DNA of 64,000 nucleotides, from NCBI RefSeq assembly GCF_042242105.1, contig NC_092013.1, forward strand, positions 10,227,618 to 10,291,617, in the 5' to 3' direction. Below are positions 20,165 to 31,535 of this stretch, piece by piece. A program made the translations under genes and the position numbers. Numbering within the stretch: position 1 is the first letter of the stretch; the number at the start of each line of letters is the position of its first letter. The notes under the pieces are model-generated. The model was not told the DNA's origin, searched no databases, and saw only the letters and a program-made list of their open reading frames with translations. The DNA comes from Pempheris klunzingeri (lineage: Eukaryota > Chordata > Actinopteri > Acropomatiformes > Pempheridae).

Positions 20165-23100
20165 TCAGCCGCTCATCACCATCCGCACGAGTTCTGTCAC
20201 GAGAGAGAAGAGAAACAACACCAGGAGGTGAGAGCAGGAAACATGAAGGGACTGTAGGAGAGAGAGGTTAAAGGTCAACAGATCAGAAAACACCACCAAG
20301 GGGTCAGAGGGTCTTAAAGAGAAACCGGTCAGTGTTGTTGGCAAATTTAGTCAAATAAAGAAATAAATCCCTCAGTGTGTGTTAATACAGACAGAGAAAA
20401 CTGAGTTCTCCTGCTGTACAATCTGTTTTACTAGTGACTCAAATGGCAGCACTGGTGACCAGGAAGAACTACAGGCTGTCAGCTCGGCTGTCTTTAGGAC
20501 AGTGCATCATGGTAAATGTAGGCACTAGGGATGTGCATTTCAAGTAAAAATACTATTAGATAGTCACTGTGAACTACCTTTACCTTCACCTTTCACCTTA
20601 CTTGTGGCACAATTACACGTTTGAATTAAGCGTTTGTATTAAAGCAGACGTTGAGTCTTCAGACATCTTCTGTCCACCCAGACCAAACGCAGCTGTGGGA
20701 GGGCCGATCGCCCCAGGAGAAGGGGAGAGAGAGCCGGGATCAAAGCTAAGCTAAGCTAAGTCAGCTGGTACCTCAGGAGGCTTCTAGCTAATGTCCGGTT
20801 GTGAAGGTTGTATCCGGATCGACATCGAAATGGGACTCAGGCTGCCTGAGCAACAAAAAAAAATCAGAGACGGTTTGAGTCCACATGTTTACAGAGGCCT
20901 GACTTCATCTCAGCACCCCGGATCAATCTACTGCTCCTGACAGGTGTACTACCTGAAGCCGCAAAAAAAAAACTATTCGATTTTTTACAAGTTAACAACT
21001 ATTAAAATATTAAATCCCTAGTAGGAAGTTCCGGCACAGCTCCGTGAGCAGGATAACTCAGCACTGAGGCATCTATTGCTTCAACGGACTACATTTACCA
21101 TCAACAATGATTGGACATCCACATAAAAAGTGGCACAGTAAGCAAGTTTCCTGTTCCGGTTATGGGAACATATTTTCTTTTATTTGTTTGGCTGTCACTT
21201 TTAGCTTGACATGTGTGAGTGACTCTAGCTGACGTATAAGTTAGTAGAACAGCTACCCTGCACTGCTGCGTGTTAAGACGTGCACAAACTGTCTCCTTTC
21301 CTCACTCACTATCTAGATAAATGCGAGCTCAGCAGTGAGGAGGACCTTCAAAGGTTTGCTCATACCCTACATGATGCAGCGGACAAATGCTGTGAGCAGG
21401 AGCACCGAGTCAGTGAGCATGTGACACAAAGACTCATGTTGTTTTGTACATCCACAGCCGCAGTGTCACATTTCCATGTGACACGTTACACAGAGCAGCA
21501 CTTGATACAGTCTGGGTTTATTTAAGCTTTTAGGCATCTGAGTACATATTTATGTCTACGGTGCAGTTTTACCTTCATAGTTAATGCAGCCATTGGCGTC
21601 TTCATGTCCCGCTAAAAGAGTCTCCACCTCCTCCTCGGTCATTTTTTCACCTGGAACACAAAGAAGAATTACTGAGTATTTTAAGTCGCAGTAAAAAAAA
21701 AAAAAAAAAAGGACGTGATGTGATTACTAGACTATACTAAGGATTAATCTTTGTGTTTTGCAGGTTTTGTAGACTTACCCAGCGTAGTGAGGACATGACG
21801 TAGCTCTGCTCCCATCACTGTGCCGTTTCCCTCCTTGTCGAAGACACGCAGACCCTCTACGATGTCCTCAAAGGAGCCCTGGTCCTTGTTCTTAGCAATG
21901 GCCTGAAGCATCGGCAGGAACTGCTCAAAATCCAGCATCTTGTGGTTCATCTCTGCAGGTGAATTAATAACAAATGGAAACATAAAAGTGAAGTCTTTTT
22001 AAAAGAGCTCCAGAACTGTACTGAAATTAGTGAATTTGTATGGATGTAAGGATGCTTGCACAGGATTTAGAGAGCCTCTTTTCTGTCCCAGCAGGAGCAA
22101 AAGATTTAAATACAGATGCAGTTTTCACAAGATCAGTGCTTGAGGCCGAAGGCCCATTTATTAATGACATGTATCACAGCATATTCCCTTTGTCATCTTC
22201 CAGAACAACAAAAAGAGAAAATATACTTTAGAAAACAAGACCATAGTTGTATCAACTATTTGATTTTTTTTAAAATGTAACAATAATTAAAATATTATAA
22301 AATCATGGCCCATCCCTAGTAGGAAGTTCCGGCACAGCTCCGTGAGCAAGATAACTCAGCACTGAGGCATCTATTGCTTCAACGGACTACATTTACCATC
22401 AACAATGATTGGACATCCACATAAAAAGTGGCACCGCTTTCCTTTAAGTTTACTGTTCTGGTTATATTACTAAAAGAAATGCTCTGCTCTTATCTGTACA
22501 GCAGTTCAGCACACACAACAGGCCTAACTGTGAGCCAAAGCAACAATAATGCAGTGGGCTGAAATTGGGTCTATTGTAGTGGCGCCTGGTGACTCAGAAG
22601 CTTGCCTTCCAACTTGGGGTTTCCCAGGACCTTGAGCACCTCTGCGTTGACGGGGTTCTGTCCGAGGGCCCGCATGACATCACCACACTGGCTGTAGGTG
22701 ATCTTCCCCTCCCCCGTCCGGTCAAACAGAAGGAAGGCCTCCTTGAACTCTAATACAGAGACAAGAGGGGAAGAGCTGAACATTAGGTTGATGAACGTGT
22801 TGTTTGAGCGGAGGAACAGCTGATGACACTGCACACTTTGTTAAGACAGCAGACGCATGCAGGCAGGAGCAGTTTCCCCACACGGCTGCGTAGGCTGATA
22901 TCTGATCAGCTGATGCTGTTGTGACAATAATGCATCAGAAACCCTGAACAAAGCTAGCTTAGTGCAATTGCACTGGTAAAATTTCAACATGACAGCTGAA
23001 TCTGAATCTGAATTTACTACAGCCCCTAACTGCACCTGCATGATTGCATACAGACCAAGTGCAGTACAATGAATGGAAAAATATTCTTTAAACAGGAGCA

Positions 23101-24603
23101 GAACTTGGGAGGAATGAAGTAGAGTGGACAGATCAATAATCTTGTTGTCAGTGTTGATACTAAAAATGGTTCCATCTCACTTTTGATGACGTTCTGGGAA
23201 CCATGAAGGTGATCAAACATGAACTCACTTGTTTGAAGAACTGTCAACTATTGATGATGTAATCACCTTATAAATAATGACACATAATGGCTCTTTCCTG
23301 CCTGATAGTTCAGTAACAGCTGTTCAACTTGGTATCAGATGAGAAACAAACACACTGTGCTTTACTGTGCTTTGTTTGGAGATTAAATCTACCAAACTCC
23401 TCAGCGCCTGCAGCTAAACTCGTCGGTGTCAGTGGGTGGGGGTGAGGGCGGGCTGGCGGAGGTTGTTGGAGCAAAAACTATTCATAAAGCCACTAGAGCA
23501 ACACTTCTGTCATGTTGAACAGACACAAAAAAAGTAGCTGTGGTCCTGGATAAATGGCATCCTGTGCACACAACATCTACTGCCCGTCTGCCTGTACGAT
23601 CATCTGTTGCTCTCCCTGAGGCGTCTTCCATTCATCCCCCCGTTAAAGGGTTATTTCGGAGAGTTTTTCTTATCTAAATCAAGACTTTAAGGATAGACGG
23701 TGTTGCGCTCTGTGCAGATTGTAAACCCCCTTGAGACAAACAGTGATTTATGATTTTGGGCTACATTCTATCTGGTCTAACAATCTGTAGCTGTTCTAGA
23801 GAGAGCCACAAAAGAATAGCATCAGTGTCCTTTTCCACACCTTCAAGTATAACAGAGATGAAAAAGTCTGGGCCAACACCCTGATCCCCTCACTGCTCTT
23901 TGCTAAACACAAATATCTCCTTCATCATGACTGCTGACATGTCAGACATTCACTGCATGCAAAGACACCAACATGCTTTACTCAGTTAGTCTTCTGCAGA
24001 TTAGTACGCAGCTCTGTGTGGCGTGAAATCTGTCCAGTGTCCAGTGTGAGTCGTGACGAGCACTGAACACAGCAACACTGAAGCTCACACAGATTAGATG
24101 ATGTTTAATTCAGTCTGGCTCAGCCTGTCGTTCCCGTATTGAGTTACCTGAAGGGATCCAGTGGTTTGCAGACAGCTACAGGGTCAGAGTAACGACTTCA
24201 AAAGGGTGCGTAGCGATGAAGATACGGTAAAGCCGTGACAAATGAATGAAGCTTTAACCTTTCTGATCAGATGTTGACTCACCCATGATCTGGTCCTCTG
24301 TGAAGTCAGACTGGTCGCGGCGGGGTAAAGAGGCACAGTGGGGATGAATAAGAGTTAGACAGGCTGGATAACGGACTGGCATTAGTGTGGTTTTGAAATG
24401 CTTTAAGTTAATCCTTCTGTGCTGAAGCACAGTTGGGGAAAGGATGGTGGCTAAAGGCTTAACGGAGCAGCTAGCTTAACGCTACCTGGGTTTGGCTAAA
24501 AATCATCGAGTGAGCAACGAGGCGCTGACGCTTCAAACAATAAGTACATTCTAAAAGCATCGGTGTCCCTACGTTAGTCTGGAGTGATGTGTGAGCTCAC
24601 CAT
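20165..24603 (-). CDS. myl6: Myosin essential light chain 6 (alkali light chain)
   Basis: EF-hand light chain that binds the lever arm of class II (non-muscle/smooth) myosin heavy chains in the cytosol. Coding exons in transcript order: 24603-24601 (ATG only), 24310-24283, 22749-22606, 21952-21779, 21650-21573, 20193-20165. The joined frame is 151 aa, equal to human MYL6, and starts [18 protein letters not shown]-hand-like loops are visible at about 20-31 ([12 protein letters not shown]), about 93-104 ([12 protein letters not shown]) and near the C terminus ([11 protein letters not shown]), all partly degenerate as usual in this family. The terminal exon encodes ELVRMVMSG, resembling the smooth-muscle-type MYL6 tail. 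Intron 3 (22605-21953) has a GC donor (AAG|GCAAGC); the others are GT-AG. The gene is convergent with smarcc2. Confidence 0.96.
20525..21021. mobile_element. Candidate nonautonomous DNA element in myl6 intron 5
   Basis: The left edge ACTAGGGATGTGCAT (near 20525) and right edge AAATCCCTAGT (near 21012-21022) form short terminal inverted repeats (ACTAGGGAT/ATCCCTAGT). Between them are 'gctaagctaagctaagt' near 20742 and poly(A) stretches. The flank left of the first edge (CATGGTAAATGTAG near 20508) is itself the inverse of CTACATTTACCAT in the repeat right of the second edge. This implies a more complex fold-back element. No transposase was seen. Confidence 0.4.
21014..21136. repeat. 123-bp repeat unit, copy 1 (myl6 intron 5)
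   Basis: This runs from ATCCCTAGTAGGAAGTTCCG to CATAAAAAGTGGCAC. It matches 22312-22434 in the same orientation with a single difference (CAGGAT against CAAGAT). Weaker similarity continues on both sides (AACTATTyGATTTTTT upstream; AAGTTTmCTGTTCyGGTTAT downstream). Confidence 0.95.
22312..22434. repeat. 123-bp repeat unit, copy 2 (myl6 intron 3)
   Basis: Near-identical direct copy of 21014-21136, in a different intron of the same gene. The coding exons between the two copies are not duplicated. The copies are therefore more likely two members of one dispersed family, or a recent gene-conversion pair, than a simple tandem duplication. Confidence 0.95.
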
Positions 24604-24790
24604 GTCTCTGTTTGGCTGCAGGTCGGCAGACGGACGCTGGACTGTTTTCCTCACTGAGCTGTGAGCTCCACACCGGCTTCACACGTCACAGATGATGTCA
24701 CCGCGGGTCGGCTAGCAACAGCCAATCACATGGTTCGATTTCACTGACGCATCGGTGCAGGGGCGCAGCGACAGCCGCTGGGCGCCACAG
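24604..24790 (-). promoter_or_regulatory. myl6: myl6 promoter / 5' leader
   Basis: On the - strand upstream of the ATG-only exon lie an inverted CCAAT box (AGCCAATCACATGG on +, near 24719), a CRE-like TGATGTCACCG near 24692, and raised CpG content. No TATA box is evident. The transcription start is not determined. Confidence 0.5.
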
Positions 24791-25400
24791 TAAGTAATAA
24801 TTATCGTGATGCTACTAATTAAAAAAAGCTTCTACTAATAATAACTGATTACTGTGACTTTTGTGGGCTATTTCCTGGTGATAATCACATTAACAAAGGT
24901 TTAGCAACAAAACAAAGGGTAGTTAGTTAGTTTGTTACGGGTTAGTTAGTGTTATTACATGGTTTTGTTGAATTCTCAATGCCTATCGGTCAATTCCAGC
25001 ATTCTACAGTCTGTTGCATAGTCAACTGCTACCATGTATAAAAGACCGTTTCTATGGATGCCATTTTGAAAGCAGAAGTAATAAAAACAATAAAATTGTT
25101 CTTAAGTCAGTATTTTGTGTCAAATTCTTAACTTCATAAGTATGAGGCTGTGTAAAAAGCAGGATAATGTACAGTGATCTGAGGTCATTATTGCAATCAC
25201 TTTGTTGGGGGTTTGTGATAATGACCAGCATTGTGTGCATTATCCCTTATAGTAACTAAGAAAACATGAAAAAATATGAAAACTGACAATGGGTTAGCAC
25301 ATTCATTGGGTCAACGGATAAGGAGGATTTTCACATGGACAGAACAAGACTTAAAGTAATAATTCAAAATACAGATATAAAAGAATATGGACCAAGATTT
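24791..25400. other. Spacer between tsfm 3' end and myl6 promoter
   Basis: AT-rich, no coding signal. It includes 'ggttagttagttagtttgtt' near 24918. Both flanking genes run on the - strand. Confidence 0.5.
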
Positions 25401-25414
25401 CAAGAAAAAAACAT

Positions 25415-25600
25415 TTTATTTTTGTATTGCTGTAATTTCATCAGACACCAAAACTGGTAGATCTAAATATTCTGCTTTCAAATTCATGATGACAGTGTGT
25501 GACTGAAAATGTAATTGAGAATAAATTGGTAGTTGTATTTCATCTGCATGTGAAACAAAGATACAAGACAAATCCTTCTGGATAAATTATTTCCCTCTCT
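25415..25600 (-). terminator. tsfm: tsfm 3' UTR and poly(A) signal
   Basis: On the - strand an AATAAA (TTTATT at 25415-25420 on +) follows the stop codon by about 180 bases. Confidence 0.55.
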
Positions 25601-28600
25601 TCATTTTTCGTCTTCGCCGACTGTCTCGCCACACTGGAATCGGACAAAGTCCAGCACTCGAGCCTGGTGACCCCTGAGGAACTGTGCCACAGTGCTGCTG
25701 GGGTCACTCAGGAAGGTCTGAGGCAGCAGGCGTGTCTCACTTTCGCCGCAGGGCAGGTCATCCATGTTGCCCACAGACAAAGGTGCCTCTCCCACTATAT
25801 GTTGTCCCAGTTTACGTCCTAGAGATTCCCGCTCTTCCTCCTTTCCACCCTGAAATACAACAAGGGCACCGTAACGACCCATGGCCACCTCAGTCTGTCC
25901 TTTCACACCGCCGTGTATGTACGAGCCGATTTGCCACTCGGCAGGGATGCCCAGAGTCACCGCCCGCTTCACTGACATGTTCTCACCGAGGCGACCTGAG
26001 AAGAGGGAAACGCGTTTCATCAATGAATGGTGCAATGTACTGATTTCACCCAAACATGATTCATTTCACGGTACACAACAGTGCAAGAAGGTTCCAGGTT
26101 TCTGTGTGGAGGTTGTGTGCTCTCCCTGTGAGTCCTCCAGCTTTTTCCCACAGTCCAAACACATTCAGGTTAAGTTAATTATTTAGGTTGAGTGACTCTA
26201 AATTGCCTGTAGGTGTGAATGCGAGCGTGAATTGTTGTCTTTATGTGTGACCACGCCTATTGTCAGCTGGGATTGGCTCCAGCAGCCGCGAACCTTCAGG
26301 ACAGGCGGTAATGGATAATGCATGAATGTTTATTTCATAGATATATTTCCTTTTAGGCTGATATTGACAAACAGTTGCTCATCTAGATATTAAGCAGGTA
26401 CAGAGCAACATTGGGAAGTATTGGTGTTTGTGTCCACTTGATGAATGTAAGTCCAATATTTACTCTCTTTCAACTCTGTTTGGTCTCTTGAGGGAACAAT
26501 CCAGCTCTAAATGCTCCCCTATGTTCACCTGCTAGTCAGCAACGTTGTCCGTCTGCTGTTTGATGCTTGACAGGTAGCATGAAGTGGGTTTTCTAACTTT
26601 TTTTCTCTGGAAACAGCTGCAGGCTACTGCGGCTGAAAACGACACTGTCTATGAGAGCGGTGAGATGGAACTAAAACAAATGAGCCGACACTCGGTACTT
26701 GTTCTGTAAAGCTGAGACGAGCTTAAAGATTTGGGTCTTCGTTCTCTGTAGGTTCATCATTAGGAGAGACCACATTCACATTGTTTTCACATTGTTATTT
26801 GATACCTTATCATAGAAATATCCATTATAGCTGCTATAAAGTAAGACATGTTCTGCTTAATTCAGTTATTGCCTACAATCCTGTTAAATATTTAGAAACG
26901 AAGAGAGTGAATTCAAAATAGTAAAATCCAGTCATCAGATGTCTTCAGAGCAGCAGGTCATAAGTAGTCAGTGTCTCTATGTACATGGGAGCATAAGCAC
27001 TTAAGTCAACTTACAGTAAATAAACATTATGTGGAATTACCAGCTCAGCTGTTCACAGGATCTTTTCTTCTATTGTGCCCTAATGATGGCTTTTTACATT
27101 ACTTGTAGTATATTAATAAAATCTGGCAGTGCTGGGAAGATTTTCAAAGTAAAAACAATGTGGATCACGACTCGACTGATGACTTCAAGGTGCAGGAGGG
27201 ACGTGTGATTCAAACAAAAAAAACAGCTCAGCTTTAGAGATAAATTGAGCTGTGTCACTTTAGAAAAAAATAAACATTTCCTCACTGACCTATTGTGAGC
27301 GCCACCCTGTCAGCAAGTGAGGCTCCTTCACCCACACTCAGTTTGCATAACTCATCACCAGCCAGGACATTCTGAAAACAAACGCAGTAGGTTAGCGGAA
27401 TAGCAGTAGAGCAAAGGAAACAGGGCTAATGCGCTCTGACACCCGGAGAGAACAGAGCTGCATACAGTCGTATATTCTTCCCCATCTGCATCAGCCTCTA
27501 GAAATCTTATGCTGCATTTCAGAGAGAGCAGAAAGTCTAAGTCATACTTGGAAAACGATTTTGGAAAATGCATCATACTGTTATCCTATGACACTTTAAC
27601 ATGGAGTCACACACAGTAAACACAGATCTAATATATACTAAGCATCCGCTACACAATCAACTTTATACAGTAAATGAGAATGAAGCATGGAACAATGTAC
27701 AATATTTGCCAACTTTTATAACTTCTCCTACGAAGCGATAACAGCTGTTTTCTAGCAAGGCTATCAAGATTCAAGACTTATTTCTGCTTCCAAACAGGGT
27801 GCATGACAGAAAAAACTTCAGCAACCACTTGCATCGATCATTATTCCCACACAACCCAAAACATCTCATGAAGGGATGGTAAAAACCAGAGGACGGTTGA
27901 TCCATTAAGGGTGAATAAGTAGTTCTGTTTAGACCACTTTCACTAAATTAGCTCATTCACGTTGGTTTAAAAATGTCTAATAAAGTTTGTGCACATCCCC
28001 TAATCCAAAAGCAGGTTTAAAAGAAAGATGCAGATCACTGATGACAGAGACAAAACACATTCCTACATTGTAGTTTTATGACCACCACAGGCATTAAATA
28101 ATCACAACAAAGTTGCAGCTTAATCATTTAATGTCTTTTGTTAAAAATGCCTATTATATTGATCTGGCTGCATTGTAAATTTCCCTGTCTCAGGACTATT
28201 TTATAGTACTATTATAAATAAGGAATATTTAACCTTAAATACAAACATGTGCAGAATATAATCCCCACACATCACTACAAGCAGCGACTTGTGGCCTTTT
28301 TACATTTTTAGAACAAAATGACGTGAAATCAAATTATGGGAATTTCCAATCTCCGGGTCTACATGAACAGAGAGGTTTTCCCTGTACTCCTGCCCTCCGT
28401 TTGTGGATTTACCTTCACGTATCCTGTTTGGCTTTTGGTTTTATTCCGCTGGTGATCCATGGTGGCAAATGCCACATCCTTCACCAGCTTTTGGAAGTTC
28501 TCGTTACGGGCAACAAAGTCTGTCTCACAGTTCACCTGCATCAGACAGACACGTAGAAAGACAGCAGATATCGCTAAATGCCATCAGGTCCAACAAACTG

Positions 28601-29433
28601 GAAAGTGATCAATGGAAATGATAAATTAAACTGTGTACCACTGGCCTTACCTCCACCATAACTGCAGCTTTATCTCCAATAAACAGGCCAATCAGACCCT
28701 CTTTGGCTTTACGACCCTCCAGTTTGCTTGCTTTGCTCCAGCCCTCCTTCTGGGCCTGCTCATGTAGCCACGACTCTGCCTGAAAGTTTGACAAATTACA
28801 TCAAAACCAGTCACACCGGCAGCTGACTCAGCAGTCACTGTGGTTAGAGATATATTGCTGTACCACCCCTGACTTGTGAGAGCAGGCAGAGACTGAGACA
28901 GGGCGAGTTTACCTGTGCTATGTCATTATCAAACTTCTCCAGAGCTTTCTTGCAGTTAATGAAAGTGTAGCCGGTGTTTTTCCGCAGTTTCATCAGGAGG
29001 GCTTTCTCAGCCGCCAGAAGGTGACAACCTGTGTGTATCGACTGCACATGCTGGCAAACGCTGACCTGAGGATGACAGACAGGAGAAGGTGTAACATGCA
29101 GTGTGTAGTGCAACTTCAAAAAGCCCAGTGAGCTGTGGGCTTACTCTGCCTTCAGAAGACAGTCAGATGTATAAAAACTTTGTCAGAGCAAATATCACCC
29201 TATAAATATTCTCCAGAGATTAAATCTATCCAGCATGAAACAAGAATGAATGACAGAGCTAACTCTTTGAAACTGACCCTGTACTGTTGGCTAGTAAATC
29301 AGAAAGTAAAGGAAGCTAACAAACAACTAGCTCATGACGGCTCTATCTTGAAATAAAAAAGCCATGACAAAGTGTAAGTGCTCACCTTTGTAACGTCTCT
29401 TGTAATTGTGCGGAATAAAAAGGTTAAAGACAT
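25601..29433 (-). CDS. tsfm: Mitochondrial translation elongation factor Ts
   Basis: Guanine-nucleotide exchange factor that regenerates EF-Tu.GTP in the mitochondrial matrix. Coding exons in transcript order: 29433-29386, 29065-28913, 28779-28651, 28535-28413, 27371-27290, 25995-25601. All introns are GT-AG, and the joined frame is 309 aa (human about 325). The start [16 protein letters not shown] has Arg/Lys and hydroxyl residues with no acids before D13, fitting a mitochondrial presequence. Seen: UBA-like EF-Tu-binding region at about 45-100 ([27 protein letters not shown]); the EF-Ts signature [11 protein letters not shown] at 111-121; the C-terminal core with [21 protein letters not shown] and [11 protein letters not shown]. 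It is transcribed away from endou; a divergent spacer of about 2 kb separates them. Confidence 0.96.
26058..26325. repeat. Teleost dispersed repeat copy in tsfm intron 5
   Basis: In order it contains CAAGAAGGTTCCAGG, TTTCTGTGTGGAGGT, CACAGTCCAAACACATTCAG, GACTCTAAATTGCCTGTAGG, GTGAATGCGAGCGTGAAT, CAGCTGGGATTGGCTCCAGC and a GGTAATGGATAATG tail. I recognise this order from a very abundant fish repeat with a tRNA-like head (GGGCAGCACGGTGGTGCAGT). The head is missing here, so the copy is 5'-truncated. A second copy lies at 34044-34270. Confidence 0.75.
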
Positions 29434-29640
29434 CCTTACAGCCTGGAGAAGTGAGAGGTCTTATGAAAGCTCAGAGTGTCATTGAACTGCACGCTGTGTA
29501 CGGAAGCCCCGCAGGACCAGAAGAGTGGAGTTTCCTCCTACTGCGCAGCGCCCTCTACAGTTCAGGAGGACAGCTGCACTGTGTTAAAGGCGTATCGAGG
29601 CAGCTGCTCTGATCTCAGTGACTGAACCCGTGTTTAAATA
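29434..29640 (-). promoter_or_regulatory. tsfm: tsfm promoter / 5' leader (presumed)
   Basis: The sequence immediately upstream of the tsfm ATG on the - strand is moderately GC-rich (CGCAGCGCCCTCT near 29543) compared with the AT-rich DNA beyond 29640. No TATA box was recognised. It is assigned by position. Confidence 0.35.
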
Positions 29641-29714
29641 GTACATGTTGGTATTGTTTCAGTGGGCTAAACAAAGAGTTTAAACGTGGTTATCAACATG
29701 CAGAAGTGGAATGT

Positions 29715-30445
29715 GCGTTTGCTCAAGTACTTTACTGTACGCAACATTTCAGAGGGAGATATTGTACTTTTTTTACTCCATTACATTTATCTGACAGATT
29801 TACTCACCAGTCACTTTAGGAATTAAGATTTTTCCACACAAAACACATTAAATACTTAAATCAAAGCACCCAACAGTATGTATCAGTACAGCTGAAATGA
29901 TGAGTCCACTGATTATTGGTCGATTGACAGAAAATTAATTGCCACTTGTTGATAATTGTTTTTCATGCAAAAACATTTCATGGTTCCAGCTTCTTTAATG
30001 TGAAGATGCTTTTTTTAAATTTTATTTTAATTGTTTCAATTGTTTTAATAATGCTGAGGTTTGGACTGTTGGCTGGACACAATAAACCATTATGAACATG
30101 TCACTTTGGGTACTTATGACCAGAATTTTTACAATCAGTTGATTAATGGAGTTAATAACCAACTTTTCCAGATTAAACAGATCAATCCATGATGAAAATA
30201 ATCATAGTTGTTTCCATCCATCTTAGCCAACTAAAATCCTGCTTTTAGATGAATGCACGAGTTCTAATAATAATCTAATAATCAAATATCTAATGATAAG
30301 ACGGTCACATGGGATTGTTTTTCTGATTTAAGACTTCAACCTTTAATAATTTAAGTACATTTTCCTGATTATACTTATGATACTTGTGATGAAGTATTTT
30401 CACAGCGTGGTATGAGTATGATCCTCCACTGATTATAAGAACAAA
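29715..30445. mobile_element. Dispersed repeat interrupted by a second element (nested)
   Basis: 29715-29885 (CTCAAGTACTTTACTGTACG, CATTTCAGAGGGAGATATTG, TACTCCATTACATTTATCTG, CACCCAACAGTAT) and about 30240-30445 (TAATAATAATCTAATAATCA, TTTAAGTACATTTTCCTGAT, GAAGTATTTTCACAGCGTGG) read as the two halves of one common teleost repeat. They are separated by the element at about 29888-30220. Order and orientation are preserved across the gap. The assignment rests on memory of the repeat consensus. Confidence 0.6.
29888..30220. mobile_element. Inner element with GATTAAT-type ends
   Basis: It begins near GAAATGATGAGTCCACTGAT, GGTCGATTGACAGAAAATTA and ATTGATAATTGTTT-like sequence, then GGTTCCAGCTTCTTTAATGT and GGTTTGGACTGTTGGCTGGA. 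It ends GATCAATCCATGATGAAAAT plus AATCATAGTTG. The ends are roughly complementary. I associate this order with an abundant fish nonautonomous DNA transposon. No transposase is present. Confidence 0.55.
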
Positions 30446-31440
30446 TGAGAAAATATTACTTGTAATATGAATCTTACAACACTGATATTGTGGGTAAAAT
30501 GTATTCAACTGTACATGGATGGTGTCCCATTTTCTCCATCTTTTCTAACCCACCAGTGCAACCTGAACTGTAAACTGTTATGGGGCAAGAACAACAATTT
30601 AACTTATACTTCTCTTTATTGGAGATAAATAGTGATTTAAACTGCAAGGGGCCGAAAAACTGAGACAGCACTGCTCTTGCTCTCCTCTTAAGTTCTCTCT
30701 GATGTTTAGAAAAAGAAAAACAATCACCAGGTGTTTTTTTAAATTATTTGGAAGCATTTGAAACCCTCAGAATATAAATAAATAAATTTCCCACTTTGTT
30801 TAACTCAAAGGATCTACGTGCATCTCTGCTGGATGGTATTTGCAGTGGGAGCATGTGACCTCAACATGACCAGGCACACTGAGGCAGGTGAGCTATTCTG
30901 AGTTATCTTATATAAACCCTGAGAAATACAGCATCTGGCCTCTCTGTCAGCAGATATAAGAAAAGGTCATCCTGTGTCAGTGCCTTCATCTAGATTGCAT
31001 TTTGTACTGGACAATCTTAATTTTTGTCTTTTTTGTAAATGATTCCAATCAGTTGTTATTTGTTAATTATTTTAATTTAAATATTATTAATTATCAAAAA
31101 AAACATCCAAGATGGCAGTCATTATCACAGCCCACACCGTGATATGGTCGTGTTTTGATACATTTAAGTGTCGTCATTGTGCCAAGCAGGTGTTCACGTT
31201 CACAGAGAAGAGATACAGAGAAAGTTTATTGGACTTTTTAAAATATATCATTGAAGTTTTGACTTTGTTACAATGCTCTGCTCTACAACATGGAAATCAT
31301 CCACCCTTTACAAATGACCATTAGCGTTATGAACAATACCGTGTGAAGAAAATGTGACATCTGACAGCACATTTTATCTGAGAGACATGATCGCGGTGAA
31401 GTGACTGACACCCTGACTTATGGGCTGGGTTAATGTGAGC
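30446..31440. other. Upstream region of endou, no gene recognised
   Basis: AT-rich DNA with short frames only, without family resemblance. It may contain distal regulatory sequence for endou or tsfm; none is identifiable. Confidence 0.45.
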
Positions 31441-31535
31441 GTCGCCTTTGGATTGGTCAGGTAAAACTTGGTATAAAAGGGAGACCATAATAACAGTCAG
31501 TGCAACTTGCTTTTTCAGGTTGCAGCTGAGCTGAG
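31441..31535 (+). promoter_or_regulatory. endou: endou core promoter with TATA box
   Basis: TATAAAAG lies at 31472-31479, preceded by an inverted CCAAT box (GATTGGTCAG near 31451). The predicted start is about 30 bases after the TATA box (near 31500), leaving a leader of about 35 bases before the ATG at 31536. A TATA promoter fits a tissue-restricted secreted protein. Confidence 0.8.

Noticed and set aside
20194-21572. Second, alternatively spliced myl6 terminal exon (non-muscle-type tail AFVRHILSG)
   Set aside because: Searched the - strand of intron 5 by eye for a short exon encoding that tail with a 3' splice site; none was found. Only the ELVRMVMSG exon is supported.
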